In this document: piece by piece, positions 5,113 to 11,927 of the stretch | How positions within the stretch are numbered: position 1 is the first letter of the stretch | Layout: each line of letters opens with the position of its first letter | Source of the DNA: an uncultured Lachnospiraceae bacterium | Lineage (GTDB): Bacteria > Bacillota > Clostridia > Lachnospirales > Lachnospiraceae | Length of the DNA: 13,157 nucleotides | Direction of reading: 5' to 3' | Assembly: GCA_905193085.1 (NCBI GenBank) | Contig: CAJJNI010000056.1 | Coordinates: forward strand, 1-13,157 | The notes under the pieces: model-generated | The model's database searches: none | What the model saw: the letters and a program-made list of their open reading frames with translations, nothing else | Told to the model about the DNA's origin: nothing | Translations under genes and position numbers: made by a program

Positions 5113-7059
5113 ATGGCCGTTAACAAAAATAATAAGCCGGATAGAACGAAACAAAATTCTTCCGCAAAAACCACCGGCAAAAAAAACAGACTAAAAGAAA
5201 CTTCTACACCTTTAATGTATTTGATTCCATTTATGGCTGTACTTGCAATTCTGCCGGTTATAATACGATACAAATCCTTTGAGAACCACCTTACAACCGA
5301 ATATTGGCATAATTCAAATGCCACATCATCAGATATCTTCTTATATTATAAGAGTGTATTTCTTATCGCATTTGGTGCCATACTTTTATTTATGCTTATT
5401 ATGGCATTTGCGGTAGAGACCAAGAAATTTAAATTCGAAATCGAATATGCACCATTAACCGTGTATCTGGTATTTGTTCTTTTATCGACATTTGCATCAG
5501 AGAATATTTATTTTTCTCTTCATGGTATAGAAAACCATTTTGAATCCATGTGGGTTCTGCTGGCATATATTATACTTGTTGTGTATGGGTGCACGATGGC
5601 TGATAACACGCATGCCATAAAAGTTATTATCTATGGACTTTTAGCAGGAACATGGATTTTGATGATAATTGGTGTATGTCAGGCTTTTAAACTTGATATG
5701 TTTACAACAGAATGGATTAAAAAAATTATTCTTCCATCAGAAATGTGGCAAAGTAATTTAAAACTTAACTTTGAATTAGGTCAGGTTTACATAACTCTAT
5801 ACAACCCTAACTATGTTGGATATTTTGCTGCAATTACAATTCCAATTTTCCTTACATTGGCAATTTATGCAGAGACTTATGTAAAAAAAGCAATTTATGC
5901 AGTAACTGTTATCGGAGTATTTATCTGTTCCATCGGTTCTGGTGCAAAGAACGGACTTTTAGCTTTAGCCGTTGCTTTTGTATTTATGATTGCTATGTTC
6001 CGCAGACAGATTATTAAGAGATGGCCGATTGTTTTAGCCGCATTTGTTATTTTAATCGGAGTTTTCTTCGGTATAAATGCAATAAGGCATAATTCAATGA
6101 TTAACTCAATTAAAGCTTCTGTTAAAACAATGTTCCACAAAAATGAAGATACAAGGCATCTTGATTCGATTACATGTGGTTCTGATTACCTGACAATAAC
6201 TTATGATGGCAAACCATATAAGTTGTCCATGAATGTTACAAACGGAACTGAAATTTCTGTTCTTATGACAGATGGTCAGGACGAACAGATTGCTACCAAG
6301 TTATCTGATGACCAGCAGTCAATTGTATCAGGCGATAAGACATTTCCATTTACAATCACACCGGTTAATTACAGTGTGGACGGTGCAACAATTCCATCAA
6401 TACAGCTTACGGTTGATGGTTATACATACTCATTCTCAAACCAGCTTTCTACAATTTCCGCAAACAGCACAGGATATTTTTATCTGAATGCATCCGGAAA
6501 ATGGGTTAATATAGAAAGTGCTGAGACTGCAGTATTTACAAATAATCCAAAACTGTTTTCAAACAGAGGATATATCTGGGCAAGAACTTTACCATTACTT
6601 AAAAAACATATATTCTTAGGAAGTGGTCCTGATACATTCTCAATGCAGTTCCCTAACAACGATTATGTAAACTCAGCTTATGTAGGATTTTTGAATCAGA
6701 TAGTTACAAAGCCTCACAGTCTGTACTTACAAATTGGTGTTCAGACAGGTGCCATTTCAATGATTGCCTTTATCGTATTCTTCTTAATGTATTTTGTGAG
6801 AAGTATTATGCTTTACTGGAAGCACCCGCTTGACACATTATTATCAAAGCTTGGTATCGGTATTGCGGCAGGAACTTTAGGTTATATGGTTTCAGGTCTC
6901 ACGAACGATTCAACAATAACATATGCCCCTGTTTTCTGGGGATTTATGGGTGTTGGCATAGCTTTAAACCGACTTGTAAGAACTGAATTTTCTTCAAGGA
7001 TTCCAGAAGTTACCGGAAGCGAAATTTCTTCAAAAATTACCGGGAATGAAATAAAATAA
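5113..7059 (+). CDS. O-antigen ligase/polymerase-family membrane protein (Wzy_C type)
   Basis: A 648-residue multi-pass membrane protein with roughly 12 hydrophobic segments, about nine before residue 325 and three after 540. NPNYVGYFAAITIPIF (231-246) and SNRGYIWARTLPLLKKH followed by IFLGSGPDTF (483-509) are typical of the O-antigen ligase/Wzy_C superfamily, whose members use conserved Arg and His residues in extracytoplasmic loops; R485, R491 and H535 (KPHSLYLQ) are candidates. These enzymes transfer or polymerise undecaprenyl-linked glycans. Residues about 345-478 form a soluble, beta-rich insert (repeated T-x-x-Y-DG patterns), longer than usual. The start was set at 5113, 12 nt after AAAGGA; an ATG at 5092 overlaps that site. 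It follows the FliD-like gene by 39 nt, suggesting one transcript. Substrate unknown. Confidence 0.75.
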   Translation: MAVNKNNKPDRTKQNSSAKTTGKKNRLKETSTPLMYLIPFMAVLAILPVIIRYKSFENHLTTEYWHNSNATSSDIFLYYKSVFLIAFGAILLFMLIMAFAVETKKFKFEIEYAPLTVYLVFVLLSTFASENIYFSLHGIENHFESMWVLLAYIILVVYGCTMADNTHAIKVIIYGLLAGTWILMIIGVCQAFKLDMFTTEWIKKIILPSEMWQSNLKLNFELGQVYITLYNPNYVGYFAAITIPIFLTLAIYAETYVKKAIYAVTVIGVFICSIGSGAKNGLLALAVAFVFMIAMFRRQIIKRWPIVLAAFVILIGVFFGINAIRHNSMINSIKASVKTMFHKNEDTRHLDSITCGSDYLTITYDGKPYKLSMNVTNGTEISVLMTDGQDEQIATKLSDDQQSIVSGDKTFPFTITPVNYSVDGATIPSIQLTVDGYTYSFSNQLSTISANSTGYFYLNASGKWVNIESAETAVFTNNPKLFSNRGYIWARTLPLLKKHIFLGSGPDTFSMQFPNNDYVNSAYVGFLNQIVTKPHSLYLQIGVQTGAISMIAFIVFFLMYFVRSIMLYWKHPLDTLLSKLGIGIAAGTLGYMVSGLTNDSTITYAPVFWGFMGVGIALNRLVRTEFSSRIPEVTGSEISSKITGNEIK

Positions 7060-7079
7060 CAATATATAATTTAAATAAA

Positions 7080-7121
7080 AAAATGTATGGTGTGCCCACT
7101 TTTCAACACACCATACATTTT
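7080..7121. terminator. Bidirectional terminator between convergent units
   Basis: ATGTATGGTGTG (7083-7094) and CACACCATACAT (7107-7118) make a 12-bp perfect stem with a 12-nt loop, extended by A/T pairs. T-rich sequence follows on the plus strand, and the A run at 7077-7082 gives T residues on the minus strand. It can end both the O-antigen-ligase transcript and the sipL transcript. Confidence 0.9.
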
Positions 7122-7156
7122 TATTATTTATCTTTAACACTTGTTCTATATCTCAT

Positions 7157-8734
7157 TTATTTAACAGCGTTACTGCAATTGATAGTTTTTACTATTATCA
7201 GTTTATCTCCGGTATTTACGCTGTCACTTTTTAATTCATTCACATCTTTAATTTCATCTATTGTAGTCATAAATCGTTTGGCAATATCCCACAAAGTATC
7301 ATCTTCTCTTACAACATAGCCTGTTATGCCGGGTATTTTTTTGACTGCACCTGTATCAGGTTCGCTCTCCTGTATATCCAATATTACAGGGTATAAAATT
7401 ATGTCGTACGCAATAACTACTATTGTAACTAAAGCTTTAACTTCTATACTGTTTTCTCCCGCCATACTGACTGACAACTGGTCTAACCTGACATTGCACT
7501 GATATTCAGACTGTATATCCATATTCGGAATTTCAACCATATGTTCAAACGGTACTACTCCGCTGAAATTCTCATATGGCTGCTCATCATCTGATGTAAC
7601 AGACAGCCCCCCGACTTCTATATTGCCCTGAACTAAAACTCCGCCTTCCTGCTGGCTATATTTTAAATCACTGATTTTTCCATCACTGTTTAGAAGCTGA
7701 AGTACCGGATTTTCGGTTTTTTCTATATTTACGGGCTCATTCACCCTGCATTTTGATGTATTTTGTGAAAGAAGTTTCTGGCATGTTACCATTGACACTT
7801 TCGGAATCACATTATTTTTCAGAGAATATAAATCTTCAATGTATTCAACATTTTCTTCACGATATAACTCAATGTCTAAGTCCATCACTCCGGTTATATG
7901 TAATTTTCTGTCTTCACCGTCATAATCCTGCGCAACATCAGCGTCCGCGGCCGACATATCTGCATTGACACTCAAAATGGCTCCTTCTGAACACACATCT
8001 GCTGTTATATTTTTCTGAAAAGGCACTTCCTCATGCACAAATTCTGTCTTGGCACCATTCTCGCTCTGATAAATTGCAAACACCTGTAAATCTCCACTGA
8101 ACAAAATCTGTCCATCCTGTCCTGTGAAATCTAAATTGTACGGTGTAACTTTATACCAGATAATTTTTCCAATATTTTCATTGCCCGCCGGAATTGTAAC
8201 ATCTGTTTCTAGCTTTTCATTTTCTTTTAAATGAGCAGTTTTGTTAAGATATTTTAAATTACCTTTCTTTGTCTGAATCTGCTCGTTATCCGCCTCAATA
8301 TCAGCAGTTATTTCTTCCTGCATACTATCCTGAGCTGCCGCAATTAACGATAGCATGGCATTAACACGAATTTTTCTCGAATTAACTATCTCGATTTTTA
8401 ACTGCTCGAGATTAGAATTGACCGATATATCGTCACCCGCTTCAACGCCTTCCATGTTTATTTCTTCCTCAAACGACATTCTTCCATTATACGCAGATAA
8501 ATGTTTTTCCAATGATGCACTTTCATATAATATAGAAAATGACATTTCACCAAGCACTCTTACTTTATTTTCTTCACCACGGACTTCCTGCAGTGTAACC
8601 TGTGCACGATTCTGCAAAATTCTTGAAATATCTTCCATAGACTCATTCAGATTGAATGCTTCTTCTTTAGAAACATAGGTTATTGCCTTGCTTTTCTGCC
8701 TGCCAACTGATAAATTAACTTTTACAAGCTCCAT
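7157..8734 (-). CDS. sipL: SipL-like spore coat morphogenesis protein (SPOCS/DUF3794 + LysM)
   Basis: A 525-residue soluble protein with two or three SPOCS (DUF3794) regions (roughly residues 34-120, 165-290 and 340-445). A single C-terminal LysM domain follows at 471-516 (GYVVREDDTLWDIAKRF ... VNTGDKLIIVK). This architecture and length match SipL of Clostridioides difficile (about 540 residues). There the LysM domain binds the ATPase SpoIVA to tether the coat to the forespore, a role analogous to Bacillus SpoVID. ATG 8734 has AAAGGAG 7 nt upstream, inside the 18-nt gap after the lipoprotein gene. Related SPOCS-LysM proteins of unknown role exist, so the symbol is a best guess. Confidence 0.75.
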   Translation of the reverse strand: MELVKVNLSVGRQKSKAITYVSKEEAFNLNESMEDISRILQNRAQVTLQEVRGEENKVRVLGEMSFSILYESASLEKHLSAYNGRMSFEEEINMEGVEAGDDISVNSNLEQLKIEIVNSRKIRVNAMLSLIAAAQDSMQEEITADIEADNEQIQTKKGNLKYLNKTAHLKENEKLETDVTIPAGNENIGKIIWYKVTPYNLDFTGQDGQILFSGDLQVFAIYQSENGAKTEFVHEEVPFQKNITADVCSEGAILSVNADMSAADADVAQDYDGEDRKLHITGVMDLDIELYREENVEYIEDLYSLKNNVIPKVSMVTCQKLLSQNTSKCRVNEPVNIEKTENPVLQLLNSDGKISDLKYSQQEGGVLVQGNIEVGGLSVTSDDEQPYENFSGVVPFEHMVEIPNMDIQSEYQCNVRLDQLSVSMAGENSIEVKALVTIVVIAYDIILYPVILDIQESEPDTGAVKKIPGITGYVVREDDTLWDIAKRFMTTIDEIKDVNELKSDSVNTGDKLIIVKTINCSNAVK

Positions 8735-8752
8735 TTTTTAACTCCTTTATTA

Positions 8753-9163
8753 TTATTTGAGAAACTTCACTTTTTCTTCCCGGTATTCTGTTTTCACAAC
8801 TATATACGGATACGAAATGCCCTCCTGAACTTTCTCGGATTTTTCAGGACCAATAAGTTTTGTTCTAAAGCACACTGAAGTTTTTCCCAGATATAAATCT
8901 TCGACCTCAATGCTATATCCACCGGTATCTTTTCCTCCATATCCAACAGCAATGTAAAGCGCATTATCTTCGTATGTCAGATTGAATGCCTCTCCTTTCT
9001 TTTCTTCAATCACTGCGGCTAATTCTTCTGGAATTTCCTCCTGTTTTAAAACAGTAAATTCAAGGTCACACACTTTATCAATATTCTCTTCTTTATATCC
9101 ACATGCTGATAACAAAAAGAGAAGTGTAAGAGATAAAATCAGATATAGAAATCTTTTTTTCAT
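8753..9163 (-). CDS. PrcB-like lipoprotein
   Basis: A 136-residue protein with a lipoprotein signal: MKKR, a hydrophobic stretch to residue 18, and lipobox LSAC with lipidated Cys21. The mature part ends in a pattern (GGYSIEVEDLYL at 81-92, then EGISYPYIVVKTEY at 114-127) that resembles the PrcB C-terminal domain (protease complex subunit PrcB family). The biochemical role of that domain in Clostridia is not established. It is the first gene of a two-gene unit with the SipL-like gene (18-nt gap), so a sporulation-linked envelope role is an inference from context. Its ribosome site (TAGGT) is weak. Confidence 0.65.
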   Translation of the reverse strand: MKKRFLYLILSLTLLFLLSACGYKEENIDKVCDLEFTVLKQEEIPEELAAVIEEKKGEAFNLTYEDNALYIAVGYGGKDTGGYSIEVEDLYLGKTSVCFRTKLIGPEKSEKVQEGISYPYIVVKTEYREEKVKFLK

Positions 9164-9189
9164 TTTAAACCTACTTATCTTTTATAAAA

Positions 9190-9217
9190 AATATATGTGA
9201 ACATATTCAAAATATGT
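9190..9217 (-). promoter_or_regulatory. Possible sigma-E-type promoter of the lipoprotein-sipL unit
   Basis: On the minus strand ACATATT (9211-9217) and CATATATT (9190-9197) are 13 nt apart, close to the mother-cell sigma-E consensus (ATATT ... CATACA-T). A start near 9183 would leave about 20 nt before the lipoprotein ATG. In C. difficile sipL is sigma-E dependent. The region is very AT-rich, so chance similarity is a real risk, and a perfect inverted repeat overlaps it. Confidence 0.4.
9201..9217. repeat. Perfect inverted repeat, possible operator
   Basis: ACATATT and AATATGT flank a CAA spacer (7-bp arms). It lies in the divergent control region between the lipoprotein-sipL unit and the malQ leader and overlaps the putative sigma-E -35. 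It could be an operator or simply AT-rich coincidence. Confidence 0.35.
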
Positions 9218-9225
9218 TTTTTTCA

Positions 9226-9254
9226 TTGTTTTTTTTCAGTTATTTCTATATAAT
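9226..9254 (+). promoter_or_regulatory. Promoter for the structured RNA and malQ unit
   Basis: TTGTTT (9226-9231) and a perfect TATAAT (9249-9254) are 17 nt apart. Transcription would begin near 9261, exactly where the GC-richer hairpin region begins. I see no second promoter of similar quality before malQ. Confidence 0.6.
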
Positions 9255-9261
9255 TATACTA

Positions 9262-9510
9262 TAGTTTAATGGTCTGGAGCCACATGAGCCTGCTCACAGA
9301 CCTTGAGTCTCACCATAATATGGAACTTATCGGTTGGGTTTTACCTGGGCAATAAGCCAGAATCCATGCTTGCATGAAACCTTGCCGGTGCTAAGTGCCG
9401 GGGTGCCTGTCTGGCAGTGAGCAAAGTGACGCAATAACCTGAGAAACATGTTCTGCAAATTTCTCAGCTTACGAGAGTTCGCAGGCAGTATAGAACAATG
9501 CGCAGGCAGC
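9262..9510 (+). ncRNA. Unassigned structured RNA or long malQ leader
   Basis: About 250 nt with no convincing ORF but dense hairpin potential and higher GC than its AT-rich flanks. Stems include GGTCTG/CAGACC (9271-9276 with 9297-9302) enclosing TGAG-CCTG-CTCA, CTTAT/ATAAG (9326-9330 with 9351-9355), CATG/CATG around 9365-9376, CCGGTGC/GTGCCGG around a TAA loop (9385-9401), and CTGAGAAA/TTTCTCAG (9439-9446 with 9460-9467). A 9-nt direct repeat CGCAGGCAG occurs at 9480-9488 and 9501-9509; each copy can pair with the single GCCTGC at 9288-9293. No T-tailed terminator follows, so the RNA probably continues into malQ or is processed. It lacks the signatures of T-box, RNase P, tmRNA, SRP and cobalamin RNAs. 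Identity unknown. Confidence 0.6.
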
Positions 9511-9561
9511 ATATATTAAAAAATAATATGACTATAAAACACATGAAAGGAAGTATTAACT

Positions 9562-11109
9562 ATGTCCAGAAGCACAGCAGTTACGCCAGTAACTAATTAT
9601 GACCGACATTCGGGAATTTTAGTTCACCCTACATGTTTCCCTTCACCATACGGCATTGGTGATTTGGGAAAAGGCGCTTATGATTTTATAGATTATCTTG
9701 TAGATGCCGGTCAGACCTTGTGGCAGATTCTACCACTTGGTCCTACAGGTTTTGGAGATTCTCCTTACCAGGGATTTTCAGCCTTTGCAGGCCAGCCTTT
9801 GCTTATCAGTCCGGATAAATTATTTGATTTGGGACTTGTAAGCCAGAAAGACCTTGATAATTACCCTGTACTTAATCCGAAGCGTGTCGAATTTGGTTCT
9901 GTAATCCAGGCCAAAACAACTCTTTTAAAAGCGGCTTTTAACAATTTTAACAGACTTGATAAATCGTGTGAATTGTATACACAATACGAACAATTTTGTA
10001 AAAAACAGGCTTTTTGGCTTGATGATTATTCTTTGTTTATGGCACTTAAAGACAAAAACGAAGGAAAATTATGGCTTGAATGGAGCGATGCTGAAAGAAA
10101 TCCAACTGATACAGATAAATCATCTTTTTCAAAATCATTATCTGATGGAGTTTCTTATTATAAAACTGTTCAGTTTTTATTTTTCATGCAGTGGTATGAA
10201 CTTAAGAAATATGCAAATGAGCATCTGATAAAAATAATCGGTGATATTCCTATATTTGTATCACTCGACAGCTCTGATGTATGGGCAAATAAGAAAATGT
10301 TCCAGCTTGATTCCAAAGGATATCCGATAGTTGTTGCAGGTGTTCCACCTGATTATTTCAGCGAAACAGGTCAATTGTGGGGAAATCCGCTTTATGACTG
10401 GGACGCACACGAAAAAGACAATTATTCATGGTGGATAAGCAGAGTTAAAAGTCAGCTTGATTTGGTTGACATAATCAGAATCGACCATTTCAGAGGTTTT
10501 GATTCATACTGGGCTGTTCCATACGGAGAAGAGACAGCTATCAACGGTGAATGGAAAGACGGCCCTAAAGAGAAATTATTTAACGCAATCGAAAAAGCTC
10601 TTGGGAAATTACCAATATGGGCAGAAGACTTAGGTGTTATTACTGATGAAATCAAAGAACTTCGTGACAAATTTAATTTCCCCGGAATGAAAGTTTTGCA
10701 GTTTGCATTTGATGACCCTAATGATAACGATATGATGCCTTATTATCATATTCCTAACTGCATCTGCTACACTGGAACACACGATAACGATACATCTCTT
10801 GGCTGGTATAAACACGCAGGCAAAGAAAGCCAGAAAAAAGTACGAAGTTACATGAATACAGGTGCAGCCACCGTTTCATGGGCTTTTATACACACCGCAC
10901 TTGCAAGCAGTGCAAATAATGTAATCATTCCATTGCAGGATATTATGTCACTTGACAGCAACGCACGAATGAATACACCGGGTAAGGCTTCAGGTAACTG
11001 GAGCTGGCGCTATGAAGCTAAAGATTTGGACATCTACTGGGCTAATTATTTAAAGAAGCTTACGCTTACATTTAACCGTAATCTATGCAGACGGGATAAC
11101 GAGGTATAA
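9562..11109 (+). CDS. malQ: 4-alpha-glucanotransferase (GH77 amylomaltase)
   Basis: A 515-residue protein of normal GH77 length. It shows the N-terminal HPTCFPSPYGIGDLG and QILPLGPTGFGDSPYQ segments. The catalytic set is nucleophile D308 (RIDHFRGF), acid/base E355 (WAEDLG) and stabiliser D408 (GTHDND), with NTPGKASGNWSWR near the end. The enzyme transfers alpha-1,4-glucan segments between maltooligosaccharides, serving maltodextrin and glycogen metabolism in the cytosol. ATG 9562 follows AAAGGAAG by about 11 nt. The last codons contain the GAGG ribosome site of plsC, 3 nt downstream, so translation of the two is probably coupled. No other maltose or glycogen gene is in the window. Confidence 0.95.
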   Translation: MSRSTAVTPVTNYDRHSGILVHPTCFPSPYGIGDLGKGAYDFIDYLVDAGQTLWQILPLGPTGFGDSPYQGFSAFAGQPLLISPDKLFDLGLVSQKDLDNYPVLNPKRVEFGSVIQAKTTLLKAAFNNFNRLDKSCELYTQYEQFCKKQAFWLDDYSLFMALKDKNEGKLWLEWSDAERNPTDTDKSSFSKSLSDGVSYYKTVQFLFFMQWYELKKYANEHLIKIIGDIPIFVSLDSSDVWANKKMFQLDSKGYPIVVAGVPPDYFSETGQLWGNPLYDWDAHEKDNYSWWISRVKSQLDLVDIIRIDHFRGFDSYWAVPYGEETAINGEWKDGPKEKLFNAIEKALGKLPIWAEDLGVITDEIKELRDKFNFPGMKVLQFAFDDPNDNDMMPYYHIPNCICYTGTHDNDTSLGWYKHAGKESQKKVRSYMNTGAATVSWAFIHTALASSANNVIIPLQDIMSLDSNARMNTPGKASGNWSWRYEAKDLDIYWANYLKKLTLTFNRNLCRRDNEV

Positions 11110-11112
11110 TAT

Positions 11113-11847
11113 ATGATTAGATTTCTACTTGTATGCATAATTTTAATAGCATACTTAATTATCACTCTGCCGCTTTTACTTGTTCTTCTTATAATAAAAA
11201 AATTTGCACCACAGGTAACGGACGCAATTGTACGTTTCCTTGTAAGGATAATGTTCCGGCTGTTTATTTTTATAACCGGTTCGAAGGTAGAGATTCGTGG
11301 CAGCCAGAATCTGCCGAAAGACGAAGCTGTTTTATTTGTCGGAAATCACAGAAGTTATTTTGACATTCTTGTAACCTATGCATATCTCGACAGGCCTCTG
11401 GGCTATGTCGCAAAAGATTCTATGGAAAAAGCTCCTATATTGCGCGTATGGATGCGCCTTATACACTGCCTTTTCCTGAACAGGACCGACTTAAAAGAAG
11501 GCATGAAGACGATTTTAGCTGGTGCCGGGCAGATTAAAAATGGTATTTCGGTATTTATTTTCCCGGAAGGAACAAGAGGCAAAACAGAGGGTTCAATGGC
11601 TGAATTTAAAGAAGGAAGCCTTAAAATGGCACAGAAAGCCAAGTGTAAAATAGTTCCGATTGCTTTAAGCAATACAGGTGCAATATGGGAAGACCAGTTT
11701 CCTAAGATGAAACCTGCTCATGTAATTATGGAAATTGGTGAACCGATTGATATAACCAAACTTGAAAAAGAAGAACAGCGTCATTTGGGCGCATATACAC
11801 AGAAAGCAATACAACAGATACTTGACAAAAATAGTATGAATTTATGA
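11113..11847 (+). CDS. plsC: 1-acyl-sn-glycerol-3-phosphate acyltransferase
   Basis: A 244-residue membrane-associated acyltransferase, typical PlsC length. An N-terminal hydrophobic segment (about residues 3-28) anchors it. Block I is NHRSYFD (H79, D84; the HX4D catalytic pair) and block III is FPEGTRG (150-156). VPIALSNTG (181-189) corresponds to block IV. PlsC transfers an acyl group to lysophosphatidic acid to give phosphatidic acid, the precursor of membrane phospholipids. GAGG lies 8 nt before ATG 11113, inside the end of malQ. The link to malQ looks positional rather than metabolic. Paralogs in this family can act on other lysophospholipids. Confidence 0.9.
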   Translation: MIRFLLVCIILIAYLIITLPLLLVLLIIKKFAPQVTDAIVRFLVRIMFRLFIFITGSKVEIRGSQNLPKDEAVLFVGNHRSYFDILVTYAYLDRPLGYVAKDSMEKAPILRVWMRLIHCLFLNRTDLKEGMKTILAGAGQIKNGISVFIFPEGTRGKTEGSMAEFKEGSLKMAQKAKCKIVPIALSNTGAIWEDQFPKMKPAHVIMEIGEPIDITKLEKEEQRHLGAYTQKAIQQILDKNSMNL

Positions 11848-11849
11848 TA

Positions 11850-11884
11850 AATAAGCCCACGCCAAACGGCGGGGGCTTATTTTA
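11850..11884 (+). terminator. Intrinsic terminator after plsC
   Basis: A 14-position stem (11850-11863 with 11868-11881, one A-G mismatch) closes an AAAC loop and runs into a T-rich tract. It is GC-rich at its top (CGCC/GGCG). It starts 2 nt after the plsC stop. It may also stop the convergent surface-protein transcript, though the minus-strand T tract is weaker. Confidence 0.9.
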
Positions 11885-11927
11885 TATGTGCTTACATTAC
11901 ATAAATTTACTTTATTTACGGTGTTTA

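Noticed and set aside
9253..9281. Sigma-A promoter on the minus strand for the lipoprotein gene using TATAAT at 9253-9258
   Set aside because: The -10 is perfect, but the -35 position reads GGCTCC, far from consensus, and the start would lie inside AT-rich sequence shared with the opposite promoter.
9327..9512. 61-codon minus-strand open frame inside the putative RNA
   Set aside because: No ribosome site, Cys/His/Arg-rich composition typical of translated structured RNA, and it overlaps the hairpin region end to end.
9262..9561. T-box or other amino-acid-responsive leader for the malQ operon
   Set aside because: No AGGGUGG-type T-box sequence, no terminator/antiterminator before malQ, and no amino-acid gene downstream.
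9262..9561. Insertion-sequence remnant or MITE between the lipoprotein gene and malQ
   Set aside because: No terminal inverted repeats, target-site duplication or transposase fragment could be seen; the stems are local hairpins.
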